The notes under the pieces: model-generated | What the model saw: only the letters and a program-made list of their open reading frames with translations | Told to the model about the DNA's origin: nothing | The model's database searches: none | DNA from: Zygnema cylindricum | Taxonomy: Eukaryota > Streptophyta > Zygnematophyceae > Zygnematales > Zygnemataceae | Assembly: GCA_037447655.1 (NCBI GenBank) | Contig: JBBHKE010002613.1 | Coordinates: forward strand, 112,758 to 176,757 | Reading direction: 5' to 3' | DNA length: 64,000 nucleotides | Shown here: positions 32,501 to 42,176 of the stretch, in pieces | How positions within the stretch are numbered: the first letter of the stretch is position 1 | Layout: each line of letters starts with the position of its first letter | Position numbers and translations under genes: made by a program

Positions 32501-34393
32501 GTTATTGATTCTAATTTAGTGCGAGAGACGTGGCAGATTATGGTCCACGTCCTTAAATAGCGGTGCTAATTTATTTTCGAAAATCATGTATACTAGTTGC
32601 TGAAAAAAAATAAAATTTTAAGAACCCAAATTAGTGACTTTGACACTAATAACGATTCGCGGTGTAGTTTGTTTTTTCTTTTTCTTTTTTCCTTTGCCTC
32701 TGCAGATGATTGGCTTTTTGACCCCCAGTTCTGGCACTGGCACTATAGAAGGCCTCCAAATTGGACAAGACATGGACTCTATTTACTCCATTATGGGAGT
32801 GTGTCCACAGCACGAGTGAGACCTTTCGGCCATAAATTAAAATATCTTTCTCTTTTTGTTTTGTTTTATTGTATTATAATTTAGTTTTGTTGGCCTTCTT
32901 CACAGAAGTTGTGTCAGCCCTTGTACAACATTGTTAATTTTCGGGGTACTTGCCTAATAGTTGAGCTAAACTCTCTCCCTCTTCCTCTTTGTCTCCTCTC
33001 CCTCTCTCCCTCTCTCCCCCTCCCTTTTCCTCTCTCTTCCCTCTGCAATCGAGCAGTCTTCTTTGGGAACAACTCACAGGCCGTGAACACCTCTATTTCT
33101 ATGGTCGCCTAAAAAATCTCAAAGGAGCTGCCCTTGACCAGGTCCCTCCCTTTCTCTCTCCTATCCTGCCTATATTCCCTAACAAATTTGTATATGTGAT
33201 CTTTTCAGGATATTATTGCATTTATATGATCTATACGAGTATATTATTACGTTTGTAGACTTGGGAAGAACTTCAGGCAGCTATGACAAAATTTGATGCT
33301 GTTGCGTCAATACTTCCCACCTTCCCGTTCTTCATTTCTGCCCGTCCCTCCTTTCTTCCTTCTGTCGTTCCTTCTCCTTTTAACTTTCATCAGTTCATAT
33401 CTTCTGAAAACCCTCAAGGTTATTCCCATGTTTCTCACCTTCCTAATTCCTTTTTATTATCCTAAGGTGTGTTGCATCTGGAATTTCTGACTTGATTTAA
33501 AATTTTATTGTATGGCAGGCTGTCGAGGAGTCTTTAAAAAGCGTAAATTTGTGGGCAGGACGAGTGGGAGACAAGAGAGCCGGAAAGTACAGTGGAGGCA
33601 TGAAACGACGACTTTCCGTTGCAATTTCTCTTGTGGGGAATCCTCTGGTAAGTGTTGTATTCGAGCTCAGATATCGACACTGCTCATCCCTATTGGTGTT
33701 AAGCATAGTTCAAATGTGCGGAAATAATTGACAGCACTTTGTGGTTACCCCATACTGTACATACACTAATAGGGTACAAGTCGTGTATAGTATAGAGTAA
33801 CCACATATAGTTTTTTTGATTGATTTTGAACAATGTTCTTAACAACACTAGTTTGGTCGGAGCCTTGTCTGACCAAAACTCACAAAATTGTGTTAACAGT
33901 ATATAAGGGAGTGAACTACAAATGGCCAAGTCTTCCTGGCCTAAATTAGTATTAAAATCATTCTGATTCCTTCACATTAATAGCGATGGGCAATGTATTT
34001 TTGTGAATGCTTCCAATAGAATACACAACTCAAGTGAAAATTGGAAACTTTATCTCCATTCAGTCCTTGTTTTGTTCATGGAATCTTGTTTTTGATATTC
34101 AAACGAAGAAAAACAGAGAGAAACCTGGGACAAACCTAGGAGAAGCTCCTTCAAAGAAACTTTGACCTGGTTAAAGACGACATCAATTCTTGCTTCGCAA
34201 ATGGCCTACTCTAGGGTGAAATTTTTTTTTCGATTACTATATCATGTTATTAATAATGAAAGCGGGGAGAGGGAGGGGATGTTTCAGGTCGTTTACATGG
34301 ACGAGCCCAGTACTGGTCTTGACCCTGCATCTCGCAAAAACCTTTGGACGGCCGTGAAGGCAGCAAAAAAAGACAGAGCGATCATTCTCACAA
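26534..34393 (+). CDS. Plant-type half-size ABCA transporter, 5' sixteen exons
   Basis: A second ABCA transporter, nearer to the other plant half-size subgroup (FGTQANALLRKNLIYQ near the start). Exons: 26534-26674, 27451-27832, 27969-28069, 28240-28372, 28525-28656, 28768-28898, 29026-29181, 29369-29531, 29878-30003, 30129-30212, 30337-30704, 31710-31907, 32706-32815, 33057-33141, 33519-33647 and 34288-34393; 848 codons, all junctions in phase. It has a first helix (IFIPIFLCVLLFVIQ), a Cys-rich lumenal loop with CGCKC and CPIDSP, then VYEKAQNLRTMMKMHGLGD and the conserved MELIPGFALYRGIYEF...YAFTGNYLG. The nucleotide-binding domain has Walker A GPNGAGKTT, Q-loop MGVCPQHE, signature [12 protein letters not shown] and Walker B VVYMDEPSTGLDPASR. 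The H-loop and the last ~130-200 residues are missing: after RAIILT the next exon-like sequence is a GH9 cellulase. Several introns hold MITEs. Confidence 0.94.
27123..27339. mobile_element. TA-flanked 217-bp MITE (intron 1 of plus ABCA)
   Basis: Ends CATTGTGAATTGTTATTAG and the complement of CTAATAACGATATACGGTG, bordered by TA on both sides. The interior includes AATGACGTGGCTG and ATTAGTGTCATTGGTACTA, shared with the copies at 29604 and 31339. Confidence 0.85.
29604..29821. mobile_element. TA-flanked 218-bp MITE
   Basis: Bordered by TA on both sides. The interior (GAATGACGTGGCTGATTTTG and CATTGATACTATTTTAGGTTC) matches the copy at 27123-27339. It is in the intron after exon 29369-29531 of the plus-strand ABCA gene. 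Confidence 0.85.
31339..31547. mobile_element. MITE of the same family, left end decayed
   Basis: The right end GGTGATTCACGGTG is followed by TA. The interior keeps AAATGACGTGGAAAATTGTG. The left end has lost the TA and some terminal bases. It lies in the 1-kb intron before ABCA exon 31710-31907. Confidence 0.7.
32446..32664. mobile_element. TA-flanked 219-bp MITE with near-perfect ends
   Basis: CACCGCGAATCGTTATTAG at the left is mirrored exactly by its complement at the right, and TA borders both sides. The interior holds GAGACGTGGCAG. It lies in the intron ending at ABCA exon 32706-32815, only about 40 bp from the acceptor. Confidence 0.9.
32971..33045. repeat. CT-rich run at an ABCA 3' splice site
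   Basis: A 75-bp pyrimidine run (CTCCCTCTCTCCC-type) ending 11 bp before the acceptor of exon 33057-33141. It doubles as a polypyrimidine tract. Confidence 0.85.
33678..33995. mobile_element. Longer (318-bp) relative of the TA-flanked MITE
   Basis: Left end CACTGCTCATCCCTATTGG and right end TTAATAGCGATGGGCAATG pair as inverted repeats; TA follows the right end only. The interior differs from the 217-bp copies. It is in the intron before exon 34288-34393. Confidence 0.65.
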
Positions 34394-34396
34394 GTA

Positions 34397-34480
34397 GGCT
34401 CTCTCCCTCCCTTCCTCCCTCCCTCCCTCTCTCCCTCCCTCCCTCACCCTCACCTCTCTCTCTCGTTTCCTTCCCTCTCC
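34397..34480. repeat. CT-rich run between ABCA and GH9 exons
   Basis: CTCCCTCCCTTCC-type pyrimidine run filling the 89-bp segment between the last ABCA exon (ends 34393) and the first GH9 exon (starts 34483). It carries a GT at its start and a CAG at its end. Confidence 0.9.
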
Positions 34481-34482
34481 AG

Positions 34483-37400
34483 GTGGCTTGATCTACTGCG
34501 ACGTTTGGAGCCCCAACCAGTATGTCGCTACTTCGACTCTGGTGATGTCAGTTTATGCGGACGGACTGAAGGACGCCGGACAAAACCTTCAATGCGGCGG
34601 TTCGACCGTCAGTCCCGATTCGATTCACGATTTCGTACGAAATCAGGTAAATGAAAGTCGTCCGAGAAAGCCAAAAGTTTACCGAGGAAAAAAAAGTTCT
34701 CCGGGAAATTGGGAGGAAAAAACGTTTCCGGGTTATGACTTTTCGTGGGTTATGTTGACCGTGTGTTAGTCACTATTATTGGTTTGTTATTTGATTATTT
34801 TTGACAATAATAGTGTTGATTTGTATCGTTTATGATTGATTGTTATTGGGTATTGGTTGCTATTGATCACTGTCGATTATTTTTCATCGTTATTGATTAT
34901 TGTTGTTTATTCTTGTTATTTAAGTCCCTTTTTGCCTTGAGGATTCATGTCACGAATCTGGGTGTTTGTTTCGACATCGGTGCTATATTGTTTCTCTGTT
35001 CTTATGTTGTTCGTAGGATGTGAGGAATGAGAGAGGGCACTAAGTTGGGCGAGATTAGTAAAAATAGAAAACTAAAAGGTTTTTTTAAAAGTTTTTTTGA
35101 AGATACAAACGTGAATTTTTGTGAAAAATTGAATTGATATGGTCCATTCAATGTTAGTTATTTTTTTGAGTTTTTCGATTGAAATGTTTGTCGTGCTAGC
35201 TTCCATTCTGCAATAGACCACTCTATTCTATGCTAACATGGGCTATTCCTTTCCACTCAATTTAGGACTTCTATTTAATGTGGTCCATAATAAATGTTGT
35301 GTAGATCGTAAAATATGGATATGAAAATTTTCGCAGAGTAGCTTCACGACTAAGATCTATGAGATCATTATGGAAATTGTTACTATCATCATTTTTGACA
35401 TAACTGCCATCAATAGTCATCGAGATCTTTCTTTGATGGTGATTTCATATCATATGAGACTAATTTCTGTCTATCTCTTCCAATTTCTGCATTTTTTTTG
35501 CAGGTGAACTATGTGTTGGGCTACAATCCACGTGGCATAAGTTATTTGGTTGGATTTGGGAACTATCCCAAACGTGTCCATCATAGAGCCTCGTCCCTTC
35601 CTTCCGTTAGATCCTACCCTAACAACATTAATTGTGGGGAAGGATGGAACTATTACAACTCACAGGTATTAATGATCGTTTTGCTTTTTTTACGACACTA
35701 CCATCTCATTGCCATATTATTTATCTCACCATCAACTTTAGCATCGGAAAAAAATTTATTGTTCAATATGTCGCTTTGATTCCTCGATTGGATCGTATAT
35801 CAGTTGAAATGGGAAAAATAGGGACAAAAAAAGGGCTTCAAAATTCATACAGGTTAGTCTCTTATTTTTTTAACTCATTTTCATTAACGCATTTTTTCTT
35901 GCAGGGAAATAACCCGAATGTTCTTGTTGGAGCCATTGTTGGAGGTCCCGATGGTAACGACAATTTCCAAGATGACCGTACGAACTACAAGACAAACGAG
36001 CCAATCACGTACTTGAATGCTCCCTTTGTCGGAGTATTAGCAAGAATAGCCGGTGGGTATAAAGGCCCTCAAGCTCCCCCTGCCCCAAAGCCAAAGGGAA
36101 GACATCCACCCGGAACCGGAGGACACAGATGGAAGCCTCCCGTTGGTAAGTTTTTTTCCTAAGAAAATTTTGTATTGACCGCTGCAGCTTTATAAGTATT
36201 AAAATATAGTGTAAGAACCGTGGGCTTGGAGCAATTGAGTTTTTAAAGCTCACTCAAAACATTTCTATGAGTTGTTGTGGAACACGACTGAGAAATTAAG
36301 TGGGGAAAAGAGGTTGAGAATGCATATGGAGTAAAAACATTTGATGTATAACAATAGTTGGAAAAAAATTATGAATTAAAACATCAACGGTTGAAATAGT
36401 CGCAAAGTTTTGTGATTACGATATATCTCGACATTGTCAAGTAAAGGCAGAATTTTATGATTGGTTTGTATATAAAGGAGCATTCCACACTATTCCAGGG
36501 TCTATTGTTACACCAGTTTTTTTTTTGTAAAGTATTACACTCTCATGTCAAAACATGGTTGTAAAACCTCTGTATATGTATGTGACAGTGACATGATAAA
36601 ACACGAGCTTTTTTCTCTATCAAAGAATAATGTAAGGAAAAATCTACTTACAACAAAAATAAATACTCATTTGTCACGACCTATTGTGAAAATAGGGTGG
36701 AAAAGCCCGATGGCCCAATCACATTATGAGGGTTGAATTGTGGAGGCTAAGGAATAGGACTTTTGTCAAAATGTACGGAGTTTCTCTCCGTACATTTCAA
36801 CACTAATTCTTTGCTCGTGAATAGCTCGAATCAATTTAACATTTATATATCTCAAATTATTGAGTTTGAAAATATCATCAAACTGGGAAAACAATCGACG
36901 CCAGACCTAATTACCACTTGTCCACGCTAAAAAAAAATAAAATCTTGCAAGGATTTGACTTTTGCTGACTCTTCTCATTTTTTTGCGTTTCTATGTAAAC
37001 AGCTGGCAAGCCTCCGTTCCAGAAGCGTGAAGTACAACTGAAAACCGTACTGGTAAACAGTTGGAGCAGCAACGGCAAATCGTACACCAAATATAATGTT
37101 ATCGTCACAAACATGACGCGTCGTACTGTGTTCAATATTATGATGCGCGTACGGAAGTATCGGGCCATAAGGTACGGACGGGCAATATATGAAATGTTGG
37201 TTCAATGTTCACCACTAGTAGAGTGTACGGATGTGTACGATTTATTTGTCCACGCTATTAATGGTACAAATCTGCAAAACTTAGGTATCGTCCAGTGTAC
37301 GGAAGTTCATGTCTCTTAAGAATTGTTAGATGGACTTCGTAAAAAGTGTACGGCAAAGTTTATGGTTATCACTGTTTTATTTTTTTTTCTATTTTTATGT

Positions 37401-37916
37401 TTACTACTGTTTTTTTTTTAATATTTTTGTGTTTAAAAACCCTCAAAATAGCCCGGAAAAGGCACACACACCACAATTACTGTCCATTGTCTTTTGAAAA
37501 GTTGCAAATGTCTAAATTCGATCGATACACACTATTAATAGTACAATTGTAAAAAAATTAAGCACACTAAGAAGCAGCCTAAGAAACATGTCTCTAAGAA
37601 ACATTACTTAAGACTTTATAAATAGTGTCGGGCTCGTGGTTGTCAGTGGTGCGATTTTCTTTTTGTGTTTAAAACCCTAAAAAAACCCTCGAAAAGCCTA
37701 TTAGGCAAATATAGTGTGGAGTCTAACATTTTTTTTTTTTTTTTTTTTTGCTCCAGTGTCAGCGGGGCTCAAATATCCAAAAAAAATTCTCGGTGCTTTA
37801 TTCCGGCAAGTTTCGCTAAATTGAGGTTCAAAGCCACTTATACTTTCTCTTATACACAATTAAGTGGATCCCCTACAATGGATCTTAAAATTATTGCTTA
37901 TGATGCAGTTAAATGA
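34483..37916 (+). CDS. GH9 endo-1,4-beta-glucanase with CBM49-like domain, 3' five exons
   Basis: Secreted cellulase of glycosyl hydrolase family 9, class C layout (catalytic domain plus C-terminal CBM49), expected to hydrolyse beta-1,4-glucans in the wall. Exons 34483-34646, 35504-35665, 35905-36145, 37003-37171 and 37757-37916 (stop TGA) give about 297 codons in consistent phase. Visible motifs: NCGGS-like [37 protein letters not shown] (first GH9 signature with the HHR pair) and [22 protein letters not shown] (second signature with its Asp and Glu intact). A Pro/Gly-rich linker ([17 protein letters not shown]) leads to a CBM49-like segment ([20 protein letters not shown] ... [19 protein letters not shown]). 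The first ~320 residues (signal peptide and most of the catalytic barrel) are absent; sequence upstream of 34483 is CT repeat and ABCA. The 3' end looks intact. Confidence 0.9.
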
Positions 37917-39260
37917 GTTAAAATGTTTGGAGTTTCAACAATGTTTGGAGAGATTCAACGATATTCGAGGCATTTATTGATATTTTAAGGGTTAAAAGGT
38001 AGGGTATTTATCGATATTTGACGAGAGAGTTGAGAATGTTTTAAGGAGAAGTAATTTTGTCCAAGAAGAGTTTTGGTTTTTTTTTTCGGGATTTTTATGA
38101 TTGTGGCCCTTGCAAATCTCTTGCATATGGACCATACTCATTTACAGGAATAGAACAGGTGACTATTAGGGTTTAAAGAGGGTAAAAACAGGGTTTAAAC
38201 AGGGTATAAACAAATGTTATGTTAGGGTGCAAGAGAAGATATGAACTAGTTCAGAATAAGGATAGGTATATTAAAAGCTTTACTGATAGGAGTTTGTTAA
38301 CCGCACATCCATAGAGTATTGTGTCGCATCCACATTATTCTGGCACAGGACAAAGGTGCGACAGTTGTCCCTTTGTGCCCTATCAGAAAATTCAGGAATA
38401 TGTCTGTTTTAGGCCCCTTTTGAGAGTCATGAAAAGAAAGGAAATAACTTCCAGTCAGTTCATGGAGGCAAATAGGAGCCTATAGGTTCACATTAATTAG
38501 TGTTGACATTTTTACTGTTTTCATAAAAAGTGTGGTTTATTAATCTGTAGTCTCAGAGACATAGATGAAAGTATAGGTGAAAGGAGGTGCAAAATTTTGA
38601 ATTTTGATTTTTTTTTTGTAACATAGCTTGTATTAGTTTTCTTATAAACATTTTTCTGATTGAAAAATGGTTAGAGGAAGGAGAGAAGGAAGGAAGTGTA
38701 CGTTGGTTTAGGTTTGTTGTAAGAAAATCAAAAAGTTTGGAATTTGACAGGATAGGTAGAAGTTGGAAAAGAAGGATGTGCGGTTATCGGTGTTGTGGCC
38801 TTTGTTCAGCGTTTTGCTGAAGGAATTTTTCTTTAATATACAAAAAAAAGATTGAGGGTGTTAAATATTTTTGCTAGACGTAAGGTTTTCTTTTTTTTTC
38901 TGGTAAGTTTTTCATATATAAAGTGATGGAAAGAGATTAACGAAATTCTTGAAAATGAATGTTTTTTGGCATTTGCTTCCATTGCTCCAACAATTCTCCG
39001 CAGATTTCTTTTACCTATTTCTGAACTATACCTGCTCAGACCACTGATTTTGGTTAAAATATCTTCTTCTCTTATTTGTGAACATCTCTGCTGTGCCTAA
39101 TGTTTGACTTCCATTCTCCCTTTTTGCTATGAACACAGTCATTCTACCAGTTGTGAAGTATTATTTACAATGTGGTTACAACTTTTAACCATTGTGTTGC
39201 TGTCTATGCAAGTCATGATGTGCATTTTGGTAATCTGAATTGTCGCACTCAACCTAAATA
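37917..39260. other. No gene recognised (GH9 3' flank)
   Basis: A/T-rich sequence downstream of the cellulase stop; short ORFs only. The first part is presumably its 3' untranslated region. Confidence 0.5.
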
Positions 39261-39672
39261 GCGTCGTGTATCGGTAAGAAACTTATCGCGATAAAGTCGA
39301 TACCGATTATCGAACGGCGAGGGGTCCTGATATATCGCTCCGAGACCAACAAATTCAATATCGGCAATAAGTGGAAAAAAATATAGTACACTATATATTA
39401 CACTTTATATTTATGACTGTATATAACGTGGCATGCCACGCACGACAATCTGTTCGATATTCTGTATAACAGTTTAGTACAGATACTTATCCATATACCT
39501 GTACGGCAAGCCATACATTTATCGCCGATAGTTATCGGTACCTGTGTTATCACGATATAAAGCCGATATTATAGTTAACACCGGTAACGATACATCGTGT
39601 CAATATATCGATTATCGGTAAGCCAAAATAAGGGACATCGATTATCGGCAAAACCCTACCGATACTCAACAC
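39261..39672. mobile_element. 412-bp TIR element rich in ATCGGTA/TACCGAT
   Basis: Ends GCGTCGTGTATCGGTA and the complement of TACCGATACTCAACAC pair as inverted repeats. The interior repeats ATCG, CGATA and TATCGGTA in both orientations, so the strand can fold extensively. It shares internal blocks (CAACAAATTCAATATCGGC) with the copies near 9000 and 44717-46650. No coding capacity. Confidence 0.75.
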
Positions 39673-41124
39673 TCAACACCGATACTAAATAGTCACTCTA
39701 CCAACACAAACACTGACTGCCTACTATTTTTTTCAAGTGATGTCCAGTATTATCCAAATTTCCTGCTTATAATTTGAGGCGTTTGCACTAGAAGACAATT
39801 CCATGCAAATACAAGCGGTATCGTCACTGCAGTTCAAATTATCCTGGCAGAGCTGCATGACATTGACAACTTGGCACAGGTATTCCTTTGCAAAGAATGG
39901 AATCTTTAGATGGGATAACTATGTATAACATGGCTGAAGAGACTATTCTCTAGCTGTGCACAAACGGCCATCTAATGCGCTCTCAGCATCTAGCGTCGAT
40001 TTCTAGCTAAACTTCTTACCAGTGAAATCAATTGTAAACGAGTAAAGTAGAAGGAACTGCAAGACAAACAAATGTTAAAGTCCAGGCCACTTTTGGCAAA
40101 CCAAGCCACTATGTTTATGGCCTAACAGCATACAAATAAGGCACCTTCTATCCTTGAAAATAAATGCACTATATTACATGTAAGAATATGTAGTTAGGAG
40201 AGGCAAAAAAACTCAAGTTTCAACAAAAAATGGCATTTGACGCGATAACATGTATCTGAGATATGGACAAGTTAAGCACGATAACCAGTGGAGAAATCAA
40301 AAAATTCAGACATTCAACATGAAACTAGGATGCTTAAAAAAAAAAACATCATACAATGGGAAAAATTGCATGTCTAAATGTCAATGGAATGTCTAAAGCA
40401 AACATGGTACTGTTTGCCCGTCTGTTGCAGGCATACATGTCTTTTGCATGTCTAACGGGAAATGCTGCCAAATAGTACCATGGGGTCCTTCCGTCACAAA
40501 TTTGCATAACAAAGAACTCAAAATGTAAAAGTGAAATGGCCATTGAGCATTATACAAATCCTTGCACAGAAATTAGGAGATAAAAAATGAGAAATCAAAT
40601 CTTTATAAAAATGACTGCAAGATCCAGCAAACTAATCATGCAAGTGGAAATATTCTCAACCCTGTAAATATATTATTTTCCTCCAAAGCCAACCCTGGGC
40701 TTGCTGATTACTGTACAAGCCACCAGCAGTGACACACGAGCGACAAAATCTGCGATTAAAGACTGACAACTAAACATTGAAATATAAAAGCTTATTCGAA
40801 AACAGTAAAAGCTTATTCCAAACCTCATGTGAACTTCCAGCATGTATAAAATAAGCTCTATCATCAGCATAAATTCAAAACTTTCACAAACCAAGGTCTC
40901 TATTGCAGCATTAGCACCTACAGCAATCGTTCCTAATCTGTAAAGACCCTGAAAGCTGAAAGCGTTTTCTTATAAGCATAGTACAGATAAGAGGCATTGA
41001 CTGGAATCCCTTAGCTGGCTTCATCACAAGCAACTTATACTGGCCAGATGGAAGGAGAGGCATCAATTTGCAGAAGATTTAGCAGCAGCGATATCTACAC
41101 CAGGCTCAGGATTATTTACACGTT
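39673..41124. other. No gene recognised (3' flank of HMG-box gene)
   Basis: A/T-rich sequence without convincing coding content. The part next to 41125 would be the 3' untranslated region of the minus-strand HMG-box gene. Confidence 0.5.
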
Positions 41125-42176
41125 CTAACCGGATTCCTCATCATCGTTATCATTACCGCGTCCACTGTACCGAGCCATTTCTTTCTCATACCGCTTCTTA
41201 TCCTCTTCAGCTTGCTTGTTATAAAGCTGTAAGAATTTAAAACAAGGGAGGGAAAAAAGGTTAAAAATGGCAAACAGCAGCAATTCCTGTTCATCAGAAG
41301 CAGGAATTCACTTGAACAAGGGGTTATGAGGCTTCATCCCTACCTTAATAAGTTGACAACAGATATTGCAGAATCATTTACCAGCGACTTATGGAGGCTC
41401 AGTACAACATGCATTCACGGTAGGCAAAATGTATCATTTGGATCTCAAATGACTTTAGAGTTGTTATCTGTCTAGCTCATCGTTAAAAATCGACTTGCCA
41501 CAACACCATCCATAGATTATTGAGATAAGATATGTCAAAGACAATGGACCCCAGCCGCAGAAAAATGAAAGTAAGATAACTATTCATAACGTCTTCCACT
41601 ATCAAAGAGTCATATGGATTAATCTGAGGCTATTGAGAATAAGCAACTCAATAAAACACTACAATAACAATAGATCCTGCACATTCAGAACCAGTGCCAG
41701 CTTCTCTTTCCTTGTCAGACCTATATTCGTATTTCCTCAGAAAAACTGTCACATTAACGTCAAATATTTGTAAACATTAACATCAATTAAATTCACCCAG
41801 CCAAACTTGCAGGCATCACAAAGTTAAGAAAAGAAGAAGTACAATACCTACAATCTCTCCGGCTCACAATAAAATCATCTAACAAGCAATGGCTCGACAA
41901 TATCTTTCTTTTTCTACTTCATTCAAATGCAAGGTAAAATAAAGTCGAATCCAAAACACAGCCAATCACCTTCTTATCTTTATCGGTAAGCGTCTTCCAC
42001 CTTTCACCAAGCAACCTCCCGATGTCAGTGAAAGTAGCATCTGGATTGTCAGTCTTCACGGACTCTCTCTGATCCTTGCAATAAAACATGTAGGCTGCAA
42101 GCGGCCTCTTAGGAGCATTTTTGTCCTTCTTCTTCCCGACCTTCTCCTCTTTCTTCTTACTTCCTCCCTTAGGCAT
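41125..42176 (-). CDS. HMG-box (NHP6/HMGB-like) chromatin protein, complete
   Basis: A small DNA-bending chromatin protein of the HMGB/NHP6 type, expected in the nucleus. Exon 1 is 42176-41970 (69 codons, ends in phase 0 at a GT donor) and exon 2 is 41226-41125 (33 codons plus TAG); total 102 residues. A lysine-rich leader (MPKGGSKKKEEKVGKKK) precedes a single HMG box starting KDKNAPKRPLAAYMFYCKDQR and continuing TFTDIGRLLGERWKTL, then YNKQAEEDKKRYEKEMARY. It ends in a short acidic tail (DNDDEESG). The intron splits the box after DKDKK. The start was chosen at MPKGG because upstream in-frame MFRGYLLPIA does not resemble the family. Length fits single-box NHP6-like proteins. No sign of damage. 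Confidence 0.93.
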
